Source: Zantedeschia hybrid cultivar (lineage: Eukaryota; Streptophyta; Magnoliopsida; Alismatales; Araceae). Taken from it: a DNA stretch of 64,000 nucleotides. The DNA lies in assembly GCA_030544215.1 (NCBI GenBank), contig JARZZO010000011.1, positions 1,722,001-1,786,000 on the forward strand, given 5' to 3'. A program made the position numbers and the translations under genes. This document shows positions 11,034-23,168 of the stretch, in pieces (position 1 is the first letter of the stretch; each line of letters opens with the position of its first letter). The notes under the pieces are model-generated. The model was not told where the DNA came from, searched no databases, and saw only the letters and a list, made by a program, of their open reading frames with translations.

Positions 11034-14000
11034 TTTTACAATAGACAAATCGGCAGAGCTTTCCCTCAGGAATAAACCTTAGGAAGAGAGCTCTCTGGGA
11101 CGAGAGGATCCTCCAAAACGCAGCAAACCTGGGTGAGAAACACCGAGTTTGGTCTTAAACGCAGCAGAACTTCTCCCTTGAAAATTTTCCACTCTTTAAG
11201 TATATGGACTGGTGTATGTCTTCTGTGTTTGCATTGAGGACCATGGGGTTCTATTTATAGGCCCCAAATTTGGCCCGGTGGGGGGTGCCACCAGGGAGGC
11301 CCGAAGTGGGAGGTACCCACCGAACCCCCCACCGGGAACCGGTGGGGGTTCCTCCTCCTTTTTCCCTCCCTTTTTGTGTTACTTTAATAGGACTTAGCCC
11401 ATTAATCCTCTCCTTGGCCAAGTGTGAAAGGGGTTAAGATGGGGGATTAAATGAGGGCTTCTTTTAGTGGGATTCTTAACCAAGTGTAGGTTTAAGAACC
11501 TATTAACTCTCACCCCTCTTTAATTAATCCCCCCCCCCCCCGGTTCCTTCTCTCTCTCCTCCCTCCTCCTCTATTTAAATAAAGGGGAAGTGAGAGAGGG
11601 GGTCCACTTGGCTTATTTTTTCTATTTTGGGAGTTTGAAGATTTTCTCTTTTGGGCTGCAGGTTTTGGTGCCCTGTGGGACTGATTTTTGGGTCCGTTTG
11701 GACTTTATATTGGGTCCCTTATTGGGCCTATTATCCTCGCTATTGGGCCTCCATTGAGGCTGTTTTGAGCCCGATTTGGGACTGTTCTTAGTCTATTTCG
11801 GGACTGTTTTGGGTTCCTATTTTGCAGCGTTTGGAGTATTTTTATTGCTGCATTTTAGGGTTCCCCTTTGGGCCTCTCCATTAAGGTTATCAAGGAGATT
11901 TATGGGCTAATCTTGGACAGCATATAGGAGTGATTCGGAGCTGTTTTAGGCCTTTGCAAGATCCTCGATTAAAGCCTCTTGGCCTAGGTATGTTTCTTGT
12001 CCCATTGCCCTCCTAATATATGCATATAGTCTTATGTATTCCCATGCATATAAGAGAGTCTTCATTTAACATCAACCCTCATACCGTAGGTGTATGTTTA
12101 TTTATTTTTGTTTTGCATAACATAGTCTCATATGAATATGAACATGTGCTATGCATATTTTCCATATCATGAGCTCACATTAATGTGAGCATATGCCATG
12201 TAGTTTTTTTTTCGCACAATCATGTGCATATACATGTTTGAATAATATTATTGCGCATGAAAATTTTTCGGGTCCACAAATGTACTCTTCTTTATTTATT
12301 TTTAAGAGTTTAGAACATATTGGGATTAGCTCTCAGGGAGTCCCTTGTTTGGGACCTAACCTAGCTGTCTCTCCTATCTGATTATTTAAAAATCATGTGG
12401 TTTTGGGTCTTTGTTGTTTTTATCTGGAGAAATATAGGTCGGTTTTATTTATTTTATTTCTTGGACTATGAGAGTTTGGGATTAGGTCTCAGGGAGTCCG
12501 GGACTTCGGATCAGGCGAAGATCCGAGTATATGATCTCTCTCCACTGACTTCGATCAGTGTTAATTACGTCAAGCAACTGTTTGACAACCCTTGATTAAC
12601 CGTCCGTTGATGTCCTTATAACATGCAGGCAGCACATGCATATGAAGATATATTTTATGTTAAGTTTTTGGCCTCATCCAAGTTTAGGATGAGTTTATAA
12701 TTGATTGGGAGACTTTTTTTAAAAGGTTTTGGATTGACTCCGAGTTATCTGCATTGATTCTAAGTATTTTGGACCTATACGGGTATTTTTGTAATTATGC
12801 CAAGTTGGAAGGTATAGGGGTATTATGATCACTTTAGTGTGTGAAATGAGTTTTAATGATTTAGGAAAGTTTCAAAATCTTAGGAGATATTTTAGAGTTA
12901 TTTTAAGTGTGTTTGGGTTGTAAGGGTATTTTGGTAATTTCACCTATCTTATTAAGGTTTGGAGGATATTTTGGACATAGGAGAGATTTTGATATTTTTA
13001 AAGAATTTTCTGTGATTTTTACAGATTTTTATCATGGGTAAGGGTATTTTTGTAATTTCATTAAGTTTTAGGGGGCATTTTGGTCGTTTCGAAAATTCGT
13101 TATGTTTTCAGATTTAGTTCTCTGTTTTTTACTGATTTTTACAGATTTTTTTTCTGATTTTTATATTCATTTTACTGATTTTAAATAATTTTCGCAGATT
13201 TTATTAATTAATTAAGCATGGGGGGTATTTAAGTCATTTTTTAATTTAAGTATATTGTTTTATGGCTCAATGTCTCATTATTGAGTTTTGATTATGAGTC
13301 TAGATTTAATTATGTACGGGATAAGGCCAAGTATATTTTAAAATATTTAATTATGTACTTATATATTTTAATTAGTTATTAAACTAATTAATAATTAATT
13401 ATGTATGTGAAAATATAATAACATAATGTTACTTAAGTAATAGATTTATGAACACCTGCACACATATATGCTCAAAAAACAATATTGACATTTCATTCAT
13501 CATTTCGGCATAATAATCCCGTCTTATAAAACGGCGATTTTACAATATAAATTCGGCAGAGCTTCCTTTTAAGAATAAACTTTAGGAAGAGAGCCCTCCG
13601 AGACGAAAAATATCCTCTAAACGTAGCAAATCCGGACAAGAGCACCGAATTTGGTCTTTAAATGGGCAAAGTTTCTCCTTGAAAATTTTGGGCCAAATGG
13701 GCATGAAGTTCTTCTTACCCCTTGAGGGATATTTATAGGCCATGGGGACCTCAACCGGTGGGGGTACCCACCGTTGGATCTTGAGGTGGGGGGTGCCACC
13801 GGAATTCTTTGAGGTGGGGGGGTACCCACCGGAATTCTTTGAGGTGTGGGAGTACCCACCGGTAACAAATGAGAGAGAGAGAGAGAGAGTGAGAGATAGA
13901 CTAGAGAGGGGGGGGGGGCACCGGTGGGGGGTGCCACCGGTTGGAACCCCCCCCCCCCCCCCCCCCCCCCCCCCGTTTTAAGCAACCAGGGGGGGTTCCC

Positions 14001-14076
14001 CCTTCCCTCCTTTTTCTTTTAAAGAGGGTCCAACATCCCCTATATTCCTTGCCCTTGTCGTCTTCTTCATCCCCGA
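11034..14076 (+). repeat. Tandem array unit 3 (type A), 3043 bp
   Basis: Carries the A-type bases C 11673, C 12568 and T 13332. It also has a TATGTCTTCTGTG variant at 11216 shared only with unit 5, and GAACAT (12313) shared only with unit 4. Confidence 0.9.
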
Positions 14077-16983
14077 TTTTACAATAGACAAATCGGCAGA
14101 GCTTTCCCTCAGGAATAAACCTTAGGAAGAGAGCTCTCTGGGACGAGAGGATCCTCCAAAACGCAGCAAACCTGGGTGAGAAACACCGAGTTTGGTCTTA
14201 AACGCAGCAGAACTTCTCCCTTGAAAATTTTCCACTCTTTAAGTATATGGACTGGTGTATGCCTTTTGTGTTTGCATTGAGGACCATGGGGTTCTATTTA
14301 TAGGCCCCAAATTTGGCCCGGTGGGGGGTGCCACCAGGGAGGCCCGAAGTGGGAGGTACCCACCGAACCCCCCACCGGGAACCGGTGGGGGTTCCTCCTC
14401 CTTTTTCCCTCCCTTTTTGTGTTACTTTAATAGGACTTAGCCCATTAATCCTCTCCTTGGCCAAGTGTGAAAGGGGTTAAGATGGGGGATTAAATGAGGG
14501 CTTCTTTTAGTGGGATTCTTAACCAAGTGTAGGTTTAAGAACCTATTAACTCTCACCCCTCTTTAATTAATCCCCCCCCCCGGTTCCTTCTCTCTCTCCT
14601 CCCTCCTCCTCTATTTAAATAAAGGGGAAGTGAGAGAGGGGGTCCACTTGGCTTATTTTTTCTATTTTGGGAGTTTGAAGATTTTCTCTTTTGGGCTGCA
14701 GGTTTTGGTGCCATGTGGGACTGATTTTTGGGTCCGTTTGGACTTTATATTGGGTCCCTTATTGGGCCTATTATCCTCGCTATTGGGCCTCCATTGAGGC
14801 TGTTTTGAGCCCGATTTGGGACTGTTCTTAGTCTATTTCGGGACTGTTTTGGGTTCTTATTTTGCAGCGTTTGGAGTATTTTTATTGCTGCATTTTAGGG
14901 TTCCCCTTTGGGCCTCTCCATTAAGGTTATCAAGGAGATTTATGGGCTAATCTTGGACAGCATATAGGAGTGATTCGGAGCTGTTTTAGGCCTTTGCAAG
15001 ATCCTCGATTAAAGCCTCTTGGCCTAGGTATGTTTCTTGTCCCATTGCCCTCCTAATATATGCATATAGTCTTATGTATTCCCATGCATATAAGAGAGTC
15101 TTCATTTAACATCAACCCTCATACCGTAAGTGTATGTTTATTTATTTTTGTTTTGCATAACATAGTCTCATATGAATATGAACATGTGCTATGCATATTT
15201 TCCATATCATGAGCTCACATTAATGTGAGCATATGCCATGTAGTTTTTTTTTCGCACAATCATGTGCATATACATGTTTGAATAATATTATTGCGCATGA
15301 AAATTTTTCGGGTCCACAAATGTACTCTTCTTTATTTATTTTTAAGAGTTTAGAACATATTGGGATTAGCTCTCAGGGAGTCCCTTGTTTGGGACCTAAC
15401 CTAGCTGTCTCTCCTATCTGATTATTTAAAAATCATGTGGTTTTGGGTCTTTGTTGTTTTTATCTGGAGAAATATAGGTCGGTTTTATTTATTTTATTTC
15501 TTGGACTATGAGAGTTTGGGATTAGGTCTCAGGGAGTCCGGGACTTCGGATCAGGCGAAGATCCGAGTATATGATCTCTCTCCACTGACTTCGATCAGTG
15601 TTAATTATGTCAAGCAACTGTTTGACAACCCTTGATTAACCGTCCGTTGATGTCCTTATAACATGCAGGCAGCACATGCATATGAAGATATATTTTATGT
15701 TAAGTTTTTGGCCTCATCCAAGTTTAGGATGATTTTATAATTGATTGGGAGACTTTTTTTAAAAGGTTTTGGATTGACTCCGAGTTATCTGCATTGATTC
15801 TAAGTATTTTGGACCTATACGGGTATTTTTGTAATTATGCCAAGTTGGAAGGTATAGGGGTATTATGATCACTTTAGTGTGTGAAATGAGTTTTAATGAT
15901 TTAGGAAAGTTTCAAAATCTTAGGAGATATTTTAGAGTTATTTTAAGTGTGTTTGGGTTGTAAGGGTATTTTGGTAATTTCACCTATCTTATTAAGGTTT
16001 GGAGGATATTTTGGACATAGGAGAGATTTTGATATTTTTAAAGAATTTTCTGTGATTTTTACAGATTTTTATCATGGGTAAGGGTATTTTTGTAATTTCA
16101 TTAAGTTTTAGGGGGCATTTTGGTCGTTTCGAAAATTCGTTATGTTTTCAAATTTAGTTCTGTTTTTTACTGATTTTTACAGATTTTTTTTTCTGATTTT
16201 TATATTCATTTTACTGATTTTAAATAATTTTTGCAGATTTTATTAATTAATTAAGCATGGGGGGTATTTAAGTCATTTTTTAATTTAAGTATATTGTTTT
16301 ATGGCTCAATGTCTCATTATTGAGTTTTGATTATGAGTCTAGATTTAATTATGTACGGGATAAGGCCAAGGATATTTTAAAATATTTAATTATGTACTTA
16401 TATATTTTAATTAGTTATTAAACTAATTAATAATTAATTATGTATGTGAAAATATAATAACATAATGTTACTTAAGTAATAGATTTATGAACACCTGCAC
16501 ACATATATGCTCAAAAAACAATATTGACATTTCATTCATCATTTCGGCATAATAATCCCGTCTTATAAAACGGCGATTTTACAATATAAATTCGGCAGAG
16601 CTTCCTTTTAAGAATAAACTTTAGGAAGAGAGCCCTCCGAGACGAAAAATATCCTCTAAACGTAGCAAATCCGGACAAGAGCACCGAATTTGGTCTTTAA
16701 ATGGGCAAAGTTTCTCCTTGAAAATTTTGGGCCAAATGGGCATGAAGTTCTTCTTACCCCTTGAGGGATATTTATAGGCCATGGGGGCCTCAACCGGTGG
16801 GGGTACCCACCGTTGGATCTTGAGGTGGGGGGTGCCACCGGAATTCTTTGAGGTGGGGGGGTACCCACCGGAATTCTTTGAGGTGTGGGAGTACCCACCG
16901 GTAACAAATGAGAGAGAGAGAGAGAGAGTGAGAGATAGACTAGAGAGGGGGGGGGGGCACCGGTGGGGGGTGCCACCGGTTGG

Positions 16984-17023
<40 letters not shown>

Positions 17024-17124
17024 TTTTAAGCAACCAGGGGGGGTTCCCCCTTCCCTCCTTTTTCTTTTAAAGAGGGTCCAACATCCCCTATATTCCTTGC
17101 CCTTGTCGTCTTCTTCATCCCCGA
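14077..17124 (+). repeat. Tandem array unit 4 (type B), 3048 bp
   Basis: Carries the B-type bases A 14713, T 15608 and G 16371 and matches unit 2 at nearly all other variants. Its poly-C run (16986-17022, about 37 C) is the longest in the array. Confidence 0.9.
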
Positions 17125-20100
17125 TTTTACAATAGACAAATCGGCAGAGCTTTCCCTCAGGAATAAACCTTAGGAAGAGAGCTCTCTGGGACGAGAGGAT
17201 CCTCCAAAACGCAGCAAACCTGGGTGAGAAACACCGAGTTTGGTCTTAAACGCAGCAGAACTTCTCCCTTGAAAATTTTCCACTCTTTAAGTATATGGAC
17301 TGGTGTATGTCTTCTGTGTTTGCATTGAGGACCATGGGGTTCTATTTATAGGCCCCAAATTTGGCCCGGTGGGGGGTGCCACCAGGGAGGCCCGAAGTGG
17401 GAGGTACCCACCGAACCCCCCACCGGGAACCGGTGGGGGTTCCTCCTCCTTTTTCCCTCCCTTTTTGTGTTACTTTAATAGGACTTAGCCCATTAATCCT
17501 CTCCTTGGCCAAGTGTGAAAGGGGTTAAGATGGGGGATTAAATGAGGGCTTCTTTTAGTGGGATTCTTAACCAAGTGTAGGTTTAAGAACCTATTAACTC
17601 TCACCCCTCTTTAATTAATCCCCCCCCCCCCCCGGTTCCTTCTCTCTCTCCTCCCTCCTCCTCTATTTAAATAAAGGGGAAGTGAGAGAGGGGGTCCACT
17701 TGGCTTATTTTTTCTATTTTGGGAGTTTGAAGATTTTCTCTTTTGGGCTGCAGGTTTTGGTGCCCTGTGGGACTGATTTTTGGGTCCGTTTGGACTTTAT
17801 ATTGGGTCCCTTATTGGGCCTATTATCCTCGCTATTGGGCCTCCATTGAGGCTGTTTTGAGCCCGATTTGGGACTGTTCTTAGTCTATTTCGGGACTGTT
17901 TTGGGTTCCTATTTTGCAGCGTTTGGAGTATTTTTATTGCTGCATTTTAGGGTTCCCCTTTGGGCCTCTCCATTAAGGTTATCAAGGAGATTTATGGGCT
18001 AATCTTGGACAGCATATAGGAGTGATTCGGAGCTGTTTTAGGCCTTTGCAAGATCCTCGATTAAAGCCTCTTGGCCTAGGTATGTTTCTTGTCCCATTGC
18101 CCTCCTAATATATGCATATAGTCTTATGTATTCCCATGCATATAAGAGAGTCTTCATTTAACATCAACCCTCATACCGTAGGTGTATGTTTATTTATTTT
18201 TGTTTTGCATAACATAGTCTCATATGAATATGAACATGTGCTATGCATATTTTCCATATCATGAGCTCACATTAATGTGAGCATATGCCATGTAGTTTTT
18301 TTTTCGCACAATCATGTGCATATACATGTTTGAATAATATTATTGCGCATGAAAATTTTTCGGGTCCACAAATGTACTCTTCTTTATTTATTTTTAAGAG
18401 TTTAGAACAGATTGGGATTAGCTCTCAGGGAGTCCCTTGTTTGGGACCTAACCTAGCTGTCTCTCCTATCTGATTATTTAAAAATCATGTGGTTTTGGGT
18501 CTTTGTTGTTTTTATCTGGAGAAATATAGGTCGGTTTTATTTATTTTATTTCTTGGACTATGAGAGTTTGGGATTAGGTCTCAGGGAGTCCGGGACTTCG
18601 GATCAGGCGAAGATCCGAGTATATGATCTCTCTCCACTGACTTCGATCAGTGTTAATTACGTCAAGCAACTGTTTGACAACCCTTGATTAACCGTCCGTT
18701 GATGTCCTTATAACATGCAGGCAGCACATGCATATGAAGATATATTTTATGTTAAGTTTTTGGCCTCATCCAAGTTTAGGATGAGTTTATAATTGATTGG
18801 GAGACTTTTTTTAAAAGGTTTTGGATTGACTCCGAGTTATCTGCATTGATTCTAAGTATTTTGGACCTATACGGGTATTTTTGTAATTATGCCAAGTTGG
18901 AAGGTATAGGGGTATTATGATCACTTTAGTGTGTGAAATGAGTTTTAATGATTTAGGAAAGTTTCAAAATCTTAGGAGATATTTTAGAGTTATTTTAAGT
19001 GTGTTTGGGTTGTAAGGGTATTTTGGTAATTTCACCTATCTTATTAAGGTTTGGAGGATATTTTGGACATAGGAGAGATTTTGATATTTTTAAAGAATTT
19101 TCTGTGATTTTTACAGATTTTTATCATGGGTAAGGGTATTTTTGTAATTTCATTAAGTTTTAGGGGGCATTTTGGTCGTTTCGAAAATTCGTTATGTTTT
19201 CAGATTTAGTTCTCTGTTTTTTACTGATTTTTACAGATTTTTTTTCTGATTTTTATATTCATTTTACTGATTTTAAATAATTTTCGCAGATTTTATTAAT
19301 TAATTAAGCATGGGGGGTATTTAAGTCATTTTTTAATTTAAGTATATTGTTTTATGGCTCAATGTCTCATTATTGAGTTTTGATTATGAGTCTAGATTTA
19401 ATTATGTACGGGATAAGGCCAAGTATATTTTAAAATATTTAATTATGTACTTATATATTTTAATTAGTTATTAAACTAATTAATAATTAATTATGTATGT
19501 GAAAATATAATAACATAATGTTACTTAAGTAATAGATTTATGAACACCTGCACACATATATGCTCAAAAAACAATATTGACATTTCATTCATCATTTCGG
19601 CATAATAATCCTGTCTTATAAAACGGCGATTTTACAATATAAATTCGGCAGAGCTTCCTTTTAAGAATAAACTTTAGGAAGAGAGCCCTCCGAGACGAAA
19701 AATATCCTCTAAACGTAGCAAATCCGGACAAGAGCACCGAATTTGGTCTTTAAATGGGCAAAGTTTCTCCTTGAAAATTTTGGGCCAAATGGGCATGAAG
19801 TTCTTCTTACCCCTTGAGGGATATTTATAGGCCATGGGGGCCTCAACCGGTGGGGGTACCCACCGTTAGATCTTGAGGTGGGGGGTGCCACCGGAATTCT
19901 TTGAGGTGGGGGGGTACCCACCGGAATTCTTTGAGGTGTGGGAGTACCCACCGGTAACAAATGAGAGAGAGAGAGAGAGAGTGAGAGATAGACTAGAGAG
20001 GGGGGGGGGGGGGGGGGCACCGGTGGGGGGTGCCACCGGTTGGAACCCCCCCCCCCCCCCCCCGTTTTAAGCAACCAGGGGGGGTTCCCCCTTCCCTCCT

Positions 20101-20158
20101 TTTTCTTTTAAAGAGGGTCCAACATCCCCCATATTCCTTGCCCTTGTCGTCTTCTTCA
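17125..20158 (+). repeat. Tandem array unit 5 (type A), last copy
   Basis: Carries the A-type bases C 17765, C 18660 and T 19434. Its right end departs from the inner junctions at 20159: inner units run CTTCTTCATCCCCGATTTTAC into the next unit, whereas here CTTCTTCAACCTCGGCCTC continues into LTR-like sequence matching 1840-1884. Confidence 0.9.
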
Positions 20159-21412
20159 ACCTCGGCCTCTGTTCCATTCTTCTCTTTTCCCTTCGCATCG
20201 ATAATCGGTTTTAGCAGATATTTTTTTAAATAAAGAAAGGTAACGCCACAAGATATAAATGATATCTTTCGAATGTGAGGTGTCAATTTGATGCTATCAG
20301 GTGCTTGACAGTCTGCTTGGGATCGTCTAGTATTTCAACACTTTAGGCAGTGGTGGTTTTATGCTACATTAATAAGGGAAACGGGTCAGTTAGTGCTTCC
20401 AGAAAGAGTCAGAAACCAGTGAAAATAGGAACAATTTCCACTTTGTTACCACCAAAATGCAATGATGTTGGGAGAGCCCAATGGATTGAGTTCTGCCAAA
20501 TCCCTTCCCATCAGTGAATGATGAAAGAGGACTGGGAAATATTTCTAGGGCCTTCCCCACCACAAAAAATGCTTAAAAAGCAAAATAGAAATATATCTGA
20601 TTATTGAACAACAACAATGGTTTCCTCGAAGTAAAACTGGCACAAATAACTACTTGAAGATTGAATGAAGGTGTATATATATACTATTACATGGGATGAA
20701 GGTGATGAAAAATTGAAGGTGTATAGATATACTATTAGATGAGATGAAGGTGATGAAAAATTGAAGTATAAAACCGATTGTGTTGTAAATGTGTAAAATA
20801 TTGAATACACATGCTTTATTTACCATGTATTATGTGCAAGCCCAGAATATCACCTAAGCATTAGCTTTAATGTCCAAGCATTTGGTGCTGCCTATGTAGT
20901 CTATGTCTAGTACTTTTAACTAGTTTGACGATGAGTTAGTACTGGTACTTGTGCTCTGCATATAAATATTACACAAGAAGATACATGACTCCATAACTGG
21001 ACAGAGGGTTCATGTCACTGTGGTTCTGTAGAAATGCGTAGTTAACAGTTAATTCTGAGTTAATCTTGATCAACTTCATAATAACCTTCGTATATAGAAG
21101 AACAGCCGTGACAACATATGAAGGGTTGTTCTGTTTCAGTCACTTTTTACAGATTTTTCGGTGGGTAACATTGCTAATATTTGCTGATTGTCACACTGCA
21201 ACGAGCCACTCTTGTCTGATTCCTATTTTGTATATTATGAGTCGCGAAAATCATGTGGGACTTGACTATTCGGTTATTAAGCTTTTAAGTTTGGTTACTT
21301 CTTGTTTTCCAATCTGGTTTATGTCGACTGCTGATGTTTGCTTACAATTCAAACAAGTCAAGGTTTGTCTCAAGTTTTCTGTTCCTGCATTTCAAACTCT
21401 TTTTCTTGGCAG
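20159..21412 (+). other. Right end of the intron: LTR tail and unique sequence
   Basis: 20159-20200 matches the LTR end at 1840-1884 (CAACCTCGGCCTC... to GCATCGATA). The rest is intronic and AT-rich without genes. It contains a 48-bp tandem duplication at 20667-20764 (GAAGGTGTATA...GATGAAAAATT twice). An open frame extends upstream of the last exon from 21066, but the acceptor at 21411-21412 is the supported boundary. Confidence 0.5.
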
Positions 21413-21779
21413 CCGCAAAGCGCTCGACCTTCCAGTGGAAGAGCCGGGTAGATATGTTGACGAACGCATCTTAGGAAAGAATCGCTACGACGCAACGAAA
21501 CCATTGTATCGATATGATTACTGGGGAGAGCCCAGGCACACGGAGAAGCGCAGACAAGAGAGAATGGTTGAGGACCACAATCTTTCCATTGTTGGGAAAA
21601 GTGCAGTTTGGTACGAAATGTCCTACGAAGAAGCCATCAAACAGCAGATGCGTAGGGAAGCCCGAAGAAAGGACATCCCACAAGAGGACACGGAAGAAGA
21701 AGAAAATGATGGTGACGAAGACGACGATTTAGATTTTGACTACAGCATTCTAGAGGACCCGGACTTAGAAGAAGAAGAA

Positions 21780-21811
<32 letters not shown>

Positions 21812-21914
21812 GGAAGAGGAAGAGGAAGAAGAAGAGGAAGAGGAAGAAGAAGAAGAAGAAGAAGAAGAAGAAGGAGAAGAAGAAGAAGAAGGAGAAGGAA
21901 CGCTCGAGGATTAA
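21413..21914 (+). CDS. PAP8: PAP8/pTAC6-like protein, terminal exon
   Basis: Terminal exon; its first base completes the codon begun at 1240-1241. It encodes RKALDLPVEEPGRYVD, then a basic-aromatic block with YRYDYWGEPRHTEKRRQERM, then IVGKSAVWYEMSYEEAIKQQ and a very acidic tail (FDYSILEDPDL followed by about 50 Asp/Glu). It stops TAA at 21912-21914. The DYWGEP and VWYEMSYE blocks are what I associate with PAP8/pTAC6 of the plastid RNA-polymerase complex; this is recall, not a search. The acidic tail is coded by GAT/GAA/GAG trinucleotide repeats (about 21770-21895) and probably varies in length between individuals. The protein would act in the plastid nucleoid and perhaps also the nucleus, as reported for PAP8. 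No transit peptide can be judged because the 5' exons are missing. Confidence 0.62.
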
Positions 21915-23168
21915 CTATAGTTCATTATGCAATCTGGCTGTTTCTTGTAGCTTGTGTTCGGTGCATAGTAGGTGTAGATATTGCGGTTACTTCTTCCTCT
22001 CCAATTGTAAAGCACAACCTGCAAATGCCTGCCTCTGTTTTATTAAGAGGTACAGAAGGGTCGTCCAAGAGCCCTGATTGTTTGCTGGTGAATGAGTTGG
22101 GTGCGGACGGCCTGTGATTGTGTTTGGGTTCTCGCTGATACTCCTGCCATGGCTCTTGTTTGATTAGGGATCTTTCTTGAGGTGCATTTAGGCTTTCGTA
22201 CATGCTAAAGATTGGTTAGCATCTGCTACCTCAGGATGCGAATGGCTGGGGGATGGCCTCAAGGTCGAGTGGTCACCCCTTATCCCATCCATGAATGTGG
22301 GTGGGATAACCTCCTGCAGTGAAAGCAGGACGTCCAACGTAGAGACAATAAGACTGTAGTTGGCCTTGCAGTGCCTTTAGGCACAGTTCGATCATAACTT
22401 AAGTTGATTAAATCCATAAGTTGCAATAGGCCATAATTAAGGAACCTTATGGAAGACATCTATACCATAATTAAGTTCTCTCACGATGCCTTAGGATAAT
22501 TCTGTCATGTTTAAGACAAAAAGGTAAAAGATTATTTAAAAATGACGAAGTTATTCAGAAATATCATCGAAAAACAAGACGGTCCTTGTTTAAATATTTT
22601 TCACGCTGGACAATGGTCTAACAAAATGATACCACCTACTTGCCCAACGCATGGTGTAAGATGACTCAACTGAAATGTCAATCCAAAAACGCAACGTTAT
22701 CACTTATACTCGGACATTTAAATTTAAATTTGTTACCAACTTGATATGTTCATCTAGAACGTGACATGTTTTTTAACTTAGTTCTTTCAAATAAAACTTC
22801 AATCTTTATCCTCTTGAGGTAGCTTTCTTCGTCCCACAAAAGAAAAGTTCAGCACTGTTACACAACACAACAGGTTAGATTTCTCAAGTGGGCACAGCTC
22901 CGTCCCATAAGCACCCGTGTCTGACACGTGCGGCAGCAAGCCAGAGTTACCCAACACCCCCATCCGGTTCATGGCCGCCACATCGACACGTAGCCCATGC
23001 AAGGCCCTCTACCTCCCGCTTCCCTGCTTTGCCACGAGACCGCGTGGACGCGTCGCCGTGCATGGTCGCCGTCGCCACCATAAAACCACTCCGCCACCCC
23101 GCAACATCAAACCCGTCCTCTCTCTCTCTCTCTCCCCCCTGAAGAAGAAGAAGAAGAAGAAAGCAGCC
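21915..23168. other. PAP8-like 3' region and sHSP promoter region
   Basis: No further gene is seen. 21915-22200 is the likely 3' UTR of the PAP8-like gene. 22800-23168 is the likely sHSP promoter and leader: G-box-like ACACGTGC at 22925, a TATA-like ATAAAA at 23081, a CT run at 23119-23133 and a GAA run at 23141-23161 just before the ATG. I did not find a clear array of heat-shock elements (alternating GAA/TTC). Confidence 0.4.

Larger units (their letters stand above)
1242..21412 (+). other. 20.2-kb intron of the PAP8-like gene
   Basis: GT (1242-1243) to AG (21411-21412) intron of 20,171 bp linking two exons whose reading frames match (phase 2). The acceptor follows a T-rich tract (TCTTTTTCTTGGCAG). 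The intron holds a non-autonomous LTR element from 1412, then a tandem array of five units of about 3.04 kb inside that element's 3' LTR region, then about 1.2 kb of single-copy sequence (20200-21412). The ORFs inside the array are repeat-encoded and resemble no protein. Intron length is inferred from the exon join; a cDNA would prove it. Confidence 0.6.

Noticed and set aside
20159..20250. Target-site duplication for the 1412 LTR element
   Set aside because: The 5 bp before 1412 (GTAAG) are not found at the inferred right end, so no duplication can be claimed.
5141..20286. Repeated ORFs of 60-125 codons in the array (for example starting MPCSFFFAQS, MWFWVFVVF, MLKTGGGG)
   Set aside because: They recur only because the DNA repeats. 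They consist of low-complexity Pro/Gly/Ser translations of G/C and GA runs, and no homologous protein is recognisable.
21066..21412. Upstream part of the long ORF ending at 21914
   Set aside because: It is intronic: the acceptor at 21411-21412 joins in frame to the exon at 1241, and the upstream residues do not look like the family.
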